DNA from: Gerris lacustris
Taxonomy: Eukaryota > Arthropoda > Insecta > Hemiptera > Gerridae
DNA: 64,000 bases
Direction of reading: 5' to 3'
Assembly: GCA_951217055.1 (NCBI GenBank)
Contig: OX578280.1
Location: forward strand, 11,224,271 to 11,288,270
Shown: piece after piece, positions 13,378-24,900 of the stretch
Layout of the letters: each line of letters opens with the position of its first letter
Numbering within the stretch: position 1 is the stretch's first letter
Position numbers and translations under genes: made by a program
Notes under the pieces: generated by a model
Told to the model about the DNA's origin: nothing
The model's input: only the letters and a program-made list of their open reading frames with translations
The model's database searches: none

Positions 13378-13950
13378 TATCTCAATTATATCGGAAAGTA
13401 TCTCTTGATCGCTAAATAAGATTTAAACATCTATTGCAACTCGTAAACTAACTTTTACACACTTTAAAACTTCTCATGAAAAACTAAAGATGACCTTTTG
13501 TGGTTTAAAAGTACACAATGAACTTATTTTTAGTGAAGATATGGCTTTCTTTAACCCAAAACTTTAATATACATATATTTTATTTCACAAGACAATAATT
13601 TCATGTTTACGACAGAAATTAGGTCTCAATGATATTTTTTAAAAAAACTTGAGAACATAAAAATGAACTAATTTATTCTGCAAATGATAAATTTGAGACA
13701 ATTTACGAAGTTTTTCAGCTACTTGTAAATGGACTTACATTTTTATTTTAACTAAAATAACGCCCACATCACTTGTTGAGGTTCTTTTAAATAAATTTGA
13801 CAACATTGATAGGCATTAAAACTTAAAAAAAAATATTTAACCAAATTTTAGCTGAGCGAAAGGGTTAGGTCCATTGATAGAAAAGGGTGAAGATTGTTAA
13901 ATAAATATTGATTCACAATAGCAGTGGCCCAGGTTTTAGTTCCTTTATCT

Positions 13951-15027
13951 CAGTGTTTCCCAAACTTTTATCATCTGTGTACCCTTTCTATAATTTTCGT
14001 AACACTAAGTACCCCTCGTTTAAAAAAACAAAAAACTAAAAACATTTCTATTTTGGTTGTCTTTAATTATTTAATTCTATTTTAATACGTTTTTGTTAGC
14101 TTGATTTCTTGTTTGTCCAGTACAAATCTTGCAATCGAATTTTAACTAACATCCTGAGTAGCTAGACATTTGAAACTTTCAGAATTGCTCAGAACACGAT
14201 GACAATGCTTTATTTTAATATTTTAATACTTTTAGTCATCTTTCAGCAGAATTTAATTAGTTTTCAGCAAGTTTTGCTGTATGGAAAGTTAGTTTGGAAA
14301 AAATCCGCAAGTTTTTATATTGGTTTTGATATGCCCCATATTTTTACAATCTTCATTTTGACAAGTTTCATATTGATTTTTTATTTAGTCAATAGAAAAT
14401 TTAAAAACATAGTAGGTATATAAAAAGTTCTTTTTATCTTGTAATTTTTTCTAATTGTGTCAATCTGGGTATTGTTTTTTTTTTTTTTTTTAAATAAAAT
14501 AATTATAAACTACTTCCTTTCTATAAAACGGTAATAATTCGTTCCCGCTTATATTGGAACATTTTCAACCCTTTAGGTTTAATCCTTTTTAAAAATGGAA
14601 ATTAAAAACTTTCTATTAGTCAAATATTTACAAATTATTACTCCTAAAAAGTAATTTGTCCAAAACTAAAACCAAGGAGTTAGGTCTAATAATGTGAGTC
14701 GCTTCACTCATTGGGATTTGTCCCACTACTCTAGTCGTCATGGAACAAACCTAACAAGAAATGGGATAAATAAATTTTTAAAAATATAATAAAATATGCG
14801 TATACATCAATTACAATAATAAAAAATAAATAAAAAAAATATTTGAATATTTTTAATGTACCCACATTAAAATGTACCACATACCGTTGAAGGGTAAAGA
14901 ATTAATTCAGACGCAGAGCATAAAAAAAATGTTTTGACTGCGCAGTCAAAGCTCGGTGCACCATGTACCCCCACCAAACTCTTCCCGTACCCCCAGGGGT
15001 ACGCGTACCACACTTTGGGAAACACTG
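13951..15027. mobile_element. Non-autonomous hAT element (1.08 kb)
   Basis: Terminal inverted repeats are CAGTGTTTCCCAAACTT and the inverted form CTTTGGGAAACACTG. The 8-bp target duplication ctttatct (13943-13950 and 15028-15035) is perfect. The terminus is typical of hAT/Charlie elements. No transposase frame is recognisable. Confidence 0.88.
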
Positions 15028-15446
15028 CTTTATCTTAATAGTTATTTAGACAAAGTTATGTATAAATAATTTACCTCCAGGTGGGAGAAGAAGTTAATTA
15101 ACTGCCTGGTTTTTAGGGTGTTAAGTGTTATTTAACTAGCCGACAGGGAGTTATAGCAGGGATTTATGGCATAACTCCCTGTAAATTCAGTGCAGCCAAC
15201 TTAATTCTAGTAAAAGAACTGTGTTGAAACGGATTTTACGAAGATTTAAGTTGGCAACACTGTTTATTACAAACATGAATCGCAATCAGCTGTTTTTAAA
15301 TATTTCTTTGTTTTGTTTTCAAACGCTCCGTGTTTTGAGTAAATGTTCTATTAATTGTGTTGTGTTTAGTTAAATTTATTAGTTCTTTTTTTAAATTTGC
15401 TCGTTTTTATTTAAATATAAAGTTACGTAAAATAGATAAATAAGGA

Positions 15447-15578
15447 ATGATCATGGAAGATAACTTAGTGGACCTTGATGAACTGTTTTCAAACATTCCC
15501 AATGATATCGTACAAGAAGCAAACCTCCCTTCTGGAGGTAAAATCTTGTACACAATCTTGCACCCTCACAAAAATTAA
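15447..15578 (+). CDS. Short ORF, possible first exon of a recombinase-like mobile element
   Basis: It encodes 43 residues beginning MIMEDNLVDLDELFSNIPND, followed by IVQEANLPSGG. A possible donor (GGAG|gtaaaa) falls just after LPSGG. The acidic start and IVQEAN-type segment recall the N-termini of Crypton/KIAA1958-like arthropod proteins, and a Crypton-like hairpin copy follows 110 bp downstream. I cannot assign a function. It may be the 5' remnant of a mobile-element gene. Confidence 0.3.
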   Translation: MIMEDNLVDLDELFSNIPNDIVQEANLPSGGKILYTILHPHKN

Positions 15579-15690
15579 CTCCCTCGGCTCCGCCTCGGGA
15601 GTGAACGTAATGGATGGCTTCGCCTCAGGAACCAACTTCATCGCTCAGGGTGCTATCACTTACTTTACTCCCTTGGTGCGTAAATAACTA
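15579..15690. repeat. Half copy of a GC-rich 'ggcgaagccgag' repeat
   Basis: This contains actccctcggctccgcctc and gcttcgcctcagg, ending tactttactccctt. It is related, in inverse orientation, to the complete element at 30301-30509. Confidence 0.55.
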
Positions 15691-16268
15691 TTATCTACGA
15701 TCGATTTGAAATATAAACATTGTACCTCTGTTTAGATGCGTAGAAAGTGATTCTTTACGTACTTGTATTCATTGCGCATGCGCGTCTCATAGTTCGGAAG
15801 AATTCCTCTTCTTTACCACCCTAGGGCGGTAAAGAAGAGGAATTCTTCAGCTTTAAGCACGATTAGCGAGTTTGTTTACATTTAACAAAATGAATTTGCT
15901 GTTCTTTTATTAAAGGAACTGTTTATATTGAGTGTTTAGTGAAAAAAAATGAGTGAATCAAGTGACTTTGACGAAAATTTGGAGAATAATACTTATCCAG
16001 AAATAATTAATTCGGCAAAAAATACAACTCAGGAATTAATGCCATCTTTATCAAGAGAGAGATACGAACTTACATACAACAAGTTTATTTTTTCTGTATT
16101 TATTATTTAAATCTAACAATCGTAGATAAAGTACGGTACCCAACTCGTGCGAAAACGGCATTTTGCATTGCTCGTGTGGTTTTACTATACCCTCGCTGTC
16201 GCTCAGGTGCAAACTCCACACTCGCATACAAAATGCTTCTTTCCGCACTCAACGGGTAATGTACTATT
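15691..16268 (+). mobile_element. Crypton-like hairpin element, copy 3
   Basis: Starts ttatctacgatcg, has the 46-bp palindrome at about 15801-15846, and an ORF from about 15949 with MSESSDFDENLENN and NSAKNTTQELMPSLSRERY. It ends in the long hairpin at about 16130-16265. The recombinase-like reading stops shortly after TYNKF. Confidence 0.62.
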
Positions 16269-17378
16269 AATCCACTTTTATTCTAAAAAACATAAGGTAG
16301 TAACAATCTGAAGAAATACCAAAAAGAAATGTTGTTTTGTTAAATTTATTTTTTTAAATATGGTTTACTTCATTTAACGGCACTTGAGGTGAGTGCTTCT
16401 ATTCCTATAGCTGATATAATGTTCGAATATTTTTATATTAGACCTAAACTTAAATTTCATATCAATCACCTCTACCTTTATGCCTAACTTTTCCTTATTT
16501 TTCAGAAAAATATAAAAAGTACAAACTTTGGAAGAATCAATTGAAATCTTGGAACATTTAATAATTCATTTAATTTAACGTTATAATTCATTTCTACATC
16601 TTAACATTCATTGTATTTTAAAATATAAATTAAAAAGGAGGATTATAGAATAAGAAATAATCAATATTCTATAAATAATAGTACTTCTTAATAGATAATG
16701 AGATTATCATTTCTATTCAACATATCACTTATCTAAAAAAAAAAAAAAAAAAATTTAAGCACAAAGAAAAAAAAACAAGAACAAATATAACCTTTTGTTA
16801 AAATTCAAGATTTAAAAAAAGAAATAAGTACAGAGTAGAAATGAATGTCCATTTGTTTTTCATTATTAAACAATTATTCTCATACTACACAATTAATAAA
16901 ATAAAATAAAATCATAAATAAATTATTAAAAAAATAAATATCTATACACATTAAAATAAAAACTTTGAAATACACAATTAGAAAATTATAAATTTACAAT
17001 AAACAATTTTTACACATTTTAAATAAAATGAGATAGAAATAAATTATAATAATCATTAAAAAAGAATACATATTATTTTATAATAATAATATTAAAATTG
17101 AAATATAATATCTTTCAGATTTTTAATTTAATTAAAAACTCTTCCTCACTTTGATCTATTAAAGAATATGGGTTTTATTATTTATTATGAATAATTATTT
17201 CATGTTATATTTTTTTTTCTAATAGCAAAAGTAAACATAACATTTGAGTGCCACACATAAAAAAAAATATATAAATATTTATTTATTTTATTTTGCATCA
17301 AATAAGGGGCCATATCATTATATCACTCATTGGCTTTATTTTATTTATATTTTAAAATCAAAGGACCAAATAAAAAAA
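16269..17378. other. AT-rich DNA, no gene seen
   Basis: Unique AT-rich sequence with A runs (about 16735-16753). A truncated relative of the gtaacaatctgaagaa MITE terminus occurs near 16300. Nothing else is recognised. Confidence 0.5.
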
Positions 17379-17393
17379 GTATTTAAGGTGCTT

Positions 17394-17682
17394 AAGTAGT
17401 AGAAGTCTAATACTTTCTACTAGAACGGGTAGGACGAACCACTTGTTCGAACCTTGCAATTAGGCCATCACTTAGGCCCTTTTTACGCCCCGCGGTAGAG
17501 TTCCAGCCACTTCACACATCATACCTCTGTACATAGTACCGCCGAAGCCAGTATGATGTGATCAATAGTGAGCCATATAAATCAGAGCGTCACGGCGAGG
17601 AATCGAACCCCGTCTCGTTCCACTCATGATTCAGTGATGGCCGCAGACGTGGTTTAACCCACACGGCCACGCTGTCTCTCCC
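17394..17682 (-). mobile_element. tRNA-derived SINE, copy A
   Basis: On the minus strand the head carries a box A-like segment (GTGGCCGTGTGGGTTAA) and box B (GGGGTTCGATTCC) spaced as in tRNA genes. The body is shared with 39504-39801 and 47248-48424. The tail at 17394 is a degenerate (CTA)n run. Confidence 0.8.
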
Positions 17683-17928
17683 ATTTATTATTATTTAAGG
17701 CGTTTAATGGTACATGTGATCTTTAGATTCTTAAACAAATAAGAGATTATAGATGTCTCTGTAAGAGGGAGACTGAGTAGAATATAAAATATTTTAAGCC
17801 CTTAAACTTTTTTTTGTCACCAAAACTTGTAAGTCTTTAGGGTTCTTGTTTTATAATAGTCAATGACAAATCTGCCCTTTTCACTATAGATCACATAATC
17901 ACAAAGGGTAACAGCAAAAGAATACATA

Positions 17929-18077
17929 AGGTTTGTTCCAACCACACTTCAAAACGGGTTTGGAACTGTCCAACGCATGCGCATCAGACCACATTTGAAC
18001 GTTTTTTGCTAATCCACATGCGTCATACAGTTTGGAACTAGTTTGGAACTAGTTTGAGGTGTGGTTGGAACAAACCT
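17929..18077. mobile_element. 149-bp MITE, TA target
   Basis: The left end aggtttgttccaaccacac and right end gtgtggttggaacaaacct are perfect inverted repeats, flanked by TA. A related single terminus lies at 62981. Confidence 0.85.
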
Positions 18078-18714
18078 ATAGAGTGTACCCCCAGAATCAG
18101 GGAATATTATCCAAAATATTTAAATCTCCTGCTCTAATAAAAACTAAGTTTTTTTTTAATGAGGGCCAATGTGTATTATTTAATATAAGAAAAAAAAATG
18201 CTGTTCAGTCTGCTTATCTATTTTAATTTAAAAAAAAATAGAATAAAGAGAATGAACAATTGTAGCAGTTATGTACTTATAAAATAAAGAAAGAATTTTT
18301 TATATTTTTTTTAATAAAAGTAAATTATTAAATTTTATTTTATAATGAGAAGAAATAGAACAACAATTATTATAATAAATAATCCAAATCTATATAAATA
18401 ACTAAGTTCTTTAACTGCAAATGACCCTCTTTTTATCGAAGCAGTATAAAAAACAAAATAATAAATTTTTTTTTAAATTGGTTTGAACAAAAGTAAAAAA
18501 AAATTAATATTATTTAGTGGCCATAAATTTTTATAATTTTGGGATATTTAAAAAGCAAGCTTTATTAATCTAGAGGTAGATTGATTTTTGTCTTCTACCT
18601 ATATAAGAATTATTATGGTTAGCTCTTAGTATGTTGGTATCAGACTAGAAGCATTCATTTTTTTTTTTCATTTTTAATTTAATATATGTCAGAGTATTGG
18701 ATGTATGTGGCAGG
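18078..18714. other. Likely Mgat2 3' UTR and flank
   Basis: AT-rich DNA directly 3' of the Mgat2 stop codon. It holds the candidate AATAAA at 18561-18566 but no other feature. Confidence 0.4.
18561..18566 (-). terminator. Possible Mgat2 polyadenylation signal (AATAAA)
   Basis: An AATAAA hexamer (minus strand) lies about 150 nt after the Mgat2 stop. The region is so AT-rich that chance hexamers are common and others lie further downstream, so this is only a candidate 3' end. Confidence 0.3.
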
Positions 18715-18934
18715 CTATCTGTGAGGAAGTGTGAAGTTGAGGCAGAGTTGATGGTCTCTAATATCTCCCCAGCCACCGTTACCTTTCCGTAGTTTTGTTT
18801 TCTTAGCAGAAGGCGCTGCATGGGTGAGACTTAAGTAGGAGGAATACAGATGACGACTTGCTGCCGCAAGAACTTTCTGAACTTTCGATATAACAGCAAC
18901 ACTTTCACAGTTATTTTTCTTGTGATGCACTCCG
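18715..18934 (-). CDS. Mgat2: Mgat2 exon 8 (C-terminus and stop)
   Basis: This exon encodes residues 399-471 and the stop codon. The acceptor is atttttcag|C (AG at 18936-18935), completing the split Cys codon TG|C. It reads CGVHHKKNNCES, a variable linker, and then NGGWGDIRDHQLC near the C-terminus, as in other MGAT2 proteins. A 35-base C tract (C on the transcript strand) lies about 100 nt upstream of the acceptor. Confidence 0.96.
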
Positions 18935-21900
18935 CTGAAAAATAAATTAAAAATACTTTATTAAAAAAATTGTTTAGACGTGAAGTCTCACGTAAAAAGG
19001 GTTTCGTTGGTATCGTGACCATTAAATTAGTATAAGGGGGGGGGGGGGGGGGGGGGGGGGTTAAAAATGTTGTTTTTTCACAAAATGGCATGAAAAATTA
19101 AATATTTTCCAGAAGTGTTATATATTTTTGTAATCTACTCTTCAATACCTTTCATTTGATACCCCACTCAAAATTTTAAAAAAATATTTTTTTCCCTGTG
19201 ACAGGAATTAGCCCCCATTTTGGATTCCCAGTTATTCGGATCAAATTGCTATTCTTATTTTTTCATTGGCCCATCAGACCGCACATTTTGCATATTTTTC
19301 TATATTTTTAGTAACAGCAGAAATATAGTTTTAGGGGGGGGGGGGACATGCAAAATTTCGATGTTTTTTGACAAAATGGTGCCGAAAATTAAACACTTTC
19401 CCTAAGTGTTATATATATTTGTAATCTACTCTTCAATGCCTTTCATTTGATACCCCACTCGAAATTTTAAAAAAATATTTTTTTCGCGTGACGTGAATTA
19501 TCCGCCATTTTGAATTTGAACAGCTGATAATTTTGAGTTCGTTTTTCCTTTGTGCGCATCAAAGCGTTCTTTAATACTGGCAAGTTTCATGTCTTTATCT
19601 CTTTTGATTCAAAAGTTATTGGAACCGTACAGAGTGACAGACAGACAGACACAGGAACGAAACTATAAGGGTTTCTTTTTTTGGTTTTACCAACGAAACC
19701 CTAAAAAAAGAACAAAAATATTAGAGACGCTCAATTTCAACGACGGTTATATTATAAAGTAAAACCTTATCAGAAGGTTGCAAAAGAAAGAGAAAAAAAA
19801 TAAGTGTGGTGTCGTGGGACACCCAGTAGCAACAAAGTTCCTTACACTTTTCATTAAATATAAATTATAAAATCACAGTGCTAAGTATACGATACTATCA
19901 ACTTATACATGGGGGAGTTAGAAAAGAGACAAGATATAAAGTAACTAACTATTTGTACTTAGCGGAGTTAAGGCAAAATTAAAAGTAACTAACTATTTGT
20001 ACTAGCGGAGTTAAGGCAAAATTAAAAGTAACTAACTATTTGTACTAGCGGAGTTAAGGAAAAATTAAAAGTAACTAACTATTTGTACTAGCGGAGTTAA
20101 GGAAAAATTAAAAGTAACTAACTATTTGTACTAGCGGAGTTAAGGCAAAATTAAAAGTAACTAACTATTTGTACTAGCTGAGTTAAGGCAAAATTAAAAG
20201 TAACTAACTATTTGTACTAGCGGAGTTAAGGAAAAATTAAAAGTAACTAACTATTTGTACTAGCGGAGTTAAGGAAAAATTAAAAGTAACTAACTATTTG
20301 TACTAGCGGAGTTAAGGCTAAATTAAAAGAAAAACTTTTAATTATCTTTGAAAGGGAGCGTCTTACAATAAATAATGTAATATTAAGAAAAAGTTAATTA
20401 TGATGAGTTTATAGTTAAAGCAGATGGTTGTAGAGACGAAACAGGACTGTTCTCTCAGACTCCGCCGGCGTATTACTCCAATTAAAATATTAAAATATAA
20501 ATCACAAACACACAAAAACTTCTGCTTGTATCAGGTTGAGATTTTACATGCCTCTTTCAATTGTACTTTAGACGATGTGTAAGAAGTTCTATTAAAATCG
20601 TTACGTTAGAACATAAGATATCTTTAAATACGTTAAATGATTGAAAACTATATATGAATATATATTTTATTAGGGTCTGGTTAGGGTTATAAATAAACTC
20701 CTTTTTTCTTAAAAAAAACAGCTATATTTCGCCCTAACTAAGGGCTTCCTCAGGCTGGTAATATTTCTTAGGACATAATCTTAAGCAGTTTAAAAACTTT
20801 GTCATGAAATCAAACAATTATAAAACATACTAAAATGAATCCTCCCTGTAAAACTCCAGGGAGTTATTGAAAAAGAAAAAAAAAAAGGCTTTATAAAAAG
20901 GGAAAACCCTCCAATGATAGGATGAACGTAAGAAGGTACAATAGACTTTGACCTTCGCTGTCCTCATTTGGCCTTACAAAAAATATTACCCGGTGCCGGC
21001 GCAAGTAATATGGGTCACCCACCCGCCCTGCTAGAGTTGCAACCCCTTTCATTTTATTCTATCACTGAGAAATATTAACCCCAGCGACACCTAGTGAGCC
21101 TATTATTTACCATTTTACATCATTCTAGTTCCGATAGATGGCGTTAGGAGTCACGTGTGACGTCCAGGAAGGCTTCAATTTGAAAAAAAAAATAAGAAAA
21201 ACTCAAAACGTCTATAGACGTATGTAGGCTGTGGAAGACACTTTTTGATTACGTCCATAAACGTTTACAGTCTAATTAAGGCACTTACTAATTACGTCCA
21301 TAGACGTCTACAGTACCGAAAGGGTTAAGGTAACATTTAGATAATTACTTGACTACTTAATCAGCCTTTATGAATAAAAATAATAAATATTTGTTAAAAA
21401 TTACCATTCTCCAATGTGGAAGACTCTGGGTGAGCGCATTACAAGCGCTGTAAGCTTGGTCTGAAGACATTGCTGCGAGACCTGCTGCAAACTCCAGTCC
21501 CAATTGTAGTCATCATAACGGCAGAAATGCTTGGCACAAGCATGGAGTCCAACCCAAACCGAGCGGTTGAATGCCATGCCCATATTATGCTTGGATGAGA
21601 TCCACGGAGTAATCTCTGCCTGTAATCAAATATAACACAATATATAAGATATCTTTTTCAACAATTAAACAAATTCTATGAAAATAGATAAAAACTCTTG
21701 ACGGAGATTATGATAAATGAGAAATGTAGTTGAAGACTTGTCATTTAATATATTAAATTATGGATATTTATTAATTTGGAGGCAGAATGTTTATATTATT
21801 ATTCATTGATATTGGATTTAAACATTATTAGTATTGTGATTTTTTTTTTTTTAATTTATTTAATAATATCAATTAATTATTTATTTTTTCATATTTTACG

Positions 21901-24900
21901 ATTTTGGTAGTATTCATACTACGAAAAGATTAAATTTTAATTTAAATCAAATTATAATTATTATTAACTACGGGAAACAGACAGAGAAAAATACACTCCA
22001 GCGCCGGGATATTATCTATATTTCCAGTATAGTTCTATACTGGAAATATAGAGGCCCGTGGTTCAAATCCCGGCGCTGGAGTGTATTTTTCTCTGTCTGT
22101 TTCCCGTAGTTAATAATAATTATAATTTGATTTAAATTAAAATTTAATTATTTATTGTGAATTAATTTTAACATTCCCAGTAATTACAAGATAGAGGGAA
22201 CCAATTCATAAGTCTATTATGTGATAATTTTGACTATCAATGGAAATTTTTTTTTATTTTTTATAGTTTTTGTTTTCGAGGTAAGCCTTTTGGACACACT
22301 GATTCCTAGTGTATTTTTATATGTTAAAAACAGCTTGCTAGTTATTTACCCAATTAATAGGTAATATAAATTTTATGTACATATTCTTTGTATCAGTTTG
22401 CATGCTGAGCAAATTGTGCAATGTTCTCTTATCAATGCGTACATACAACTTTATGTACGCTCTTATCAATGCGTACAAACATTAGAAAGTTTGTGCAAAT
22501 GTTTTTTTTTTGTACAAAAAAGAAATTTAGAATAATTTATCAAATAAATTGATAAATAAATAAAAAAAATAACCAAACAGTGTCTTCACACAAAAAAAAT
22601 GTAATTGAAACAGTTGACCTGTTTCGGCTGTTCTAAAGCAGTCTGCTTCAGATAATCTAGAGCTTACTGGATCGATCTCTACTCTAAAGTACTAGTGAAA
22701 GTCAACTTTTGACTTCTAAAGTCGATCTGTAACCTCTAGATTATCTGAAGAAGGTTGCTTTAGAACAGCCGAAACCGGTCAATTGTTTCAATTACAATCT
22801 TCTATGTGAAGATGTTGTTTGGTTATTGAACTAAACGTGTGAAGATGTTGTTTGGTTATTGAACTAAACGTGTGAAGACGTTGTTTGGTTATTGAACTAA
22901 ATGTGTGAAGACGTTGTTTGGTTATTGAACTAAACGTGTGAAGGCGTTGTTTGGTTATTGAACTAAACGTGTGAAGATGTTGTTTGGTTATTGAACTAAA
23001 CGTGTGAAGACATTGTTTGGTTATTGAACTAAACGTGTAAAGACGTTGTTTGGTTATTGAACTAAACGTGTGAAGATGTTGTTTGGTTATTGAACTAAAC
23101 GTGTGAAGATGTTGTTTGGTTATTGAACTAAACGTGTGAAGACGTTTGGTTATTGAACTAAACGTGTGAAGATGTTGTTTGGTTATTGAACTAAACGTGT
23201 GAAGACATTTGGTTATTGAACTAAACGTGTGAAGATGTTGTTTGGTTATTGAACTAAACGTGTGAATACGTTGTTTGGTTATTGAACTAAACGTGTGAAG
23301 ATGTTGTTTGGTTATTGAACTAAACGTGTGAAGAAGGTGTTTGGTTATTGAACTAAATGTGTGAAGATGTTTGGTTATTGAACTAAACGTGTGAAGATGT
23401 TGTTTGGTTATTGAACTAAACGTGTGAAGACGTTGTTTGGTTATTGAACTAAACGTGTGAAGATGTTGTTTGGTTATTGAACTAAACGTGTGAAGACGTT
23501 GTTTGGTTATTGAACTAAACGTGTGAAGACATTGTTTGGTTATTGAACTAAACGTGTGAAGATGTTGTTTGGTTATTGAACTAAACTTGTGAAGACGGTG
23601 TTTGGTTATTGAACTAAACGTGTGAAGACATTGTTTGGTTATTGAACTAAACGTGTGAAGACATTGTTTGGTTATTGAACTAAACGCGTGAAGGCGTTGT
23701 TTGGTTATTGAACTAAACGTGTGAAGGCGTTGTTTGGTTATTGAACTAAACGTGTGAAGATGTTGTTTGGTTATTGAACTAAACGTGTGAAGACGTTTGG
23801 TTATTGAACTGTACGTGTGAAGACGTTGTTTGGTTATTGAACTAAATGTGTGAAGATGTTTGGTTATTGAACTAAACGTGTGAAGATGTTGTTTGGTTAT
23901 TGAACTAAACGTGTGAAGACGTTGTTTGGTTATTGAACTAAACGTGTGAAGATGTTGTTTGGTTATTGAACTAAACGTGTGAAGACGTTGTTTGGTTATT
24001 GAACTAAACGTGTGAAGACATTGTTTGGTTATTGAACTAAACGTGTGAAGATGTTGTTTGGTTATTGAACTAAACTTGTGAAGACGGTGTTTGGTTATTG
24101 AACTAAACGTGTGAAGACATTGTTTGGTTATTGAACTAAACGTGTGAAGACATTGTTTGGTTATTGAACTAAACGCGTGAAGGCGTTGTTTGGTTATTGA
24201 ACTAAACGTGTGAAGACATTGTTTGGTTATTGAACTAAACGTGTGAAGACATTGTTTGGTTATTGAACTAAACGTGTGAAGACATTGTTTGGTTATTGAA
24301 CTAAACGTGTGAAGACATTGTTTGGTTATTGAACTAAACGCGTGAAGGCGTTGTTTGGTTATTGAACTAAACGTGTGAAGACATTGTTTGGTTATTGAAC
24401 TAAACGTGTGAAGACATTGTTTGGTTATTGAACTAAACGCGTGAAGGCGTTGTTTGGTTATTGAACTAAACGTGTGAAGGCGTTGTTTGGTTATTGAACT
24501 AAACGTGTGAAGATGTTGTTTGGTTATTGAACTAAACGTGTGAAGACGTTTGGTTATTGAACTGTACGTGTGAAGACGTTGTTTGGTTATTGAACTGTAC
24601 GTGTGAAGACGTTGTTTGGTTATTGAACTAAACCTCTTTCATAAAAAGAAAGGCATGTTGACTCTAATGTAAACTATGTTAGCTTTAATATAGTTAATTA
24701 ATATATACCACCTCACCACCTGTACATGAATAACTTTTTATTGAGGATGAAAAACACGTTTTGATTACTTTTAAACTAAAATATATAGATATAAAAGTAA
24801 GAGATTAAATCTATAAACTATTTAAAATTAAACTAACTATTTAAAATGAATACAAGAATTTCAAACAAATTATTTTAAATGTCAAAATATTTCTTTAAAA

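Noticed and set aside
22806..24632. CRISPR-like regular repeats
   Set aside because: The units are contiguous with no unique spacers, and the context is a metazoan intron, so this is a minisatellite. The same applies to 9515, 19941, 34240 and 47445.
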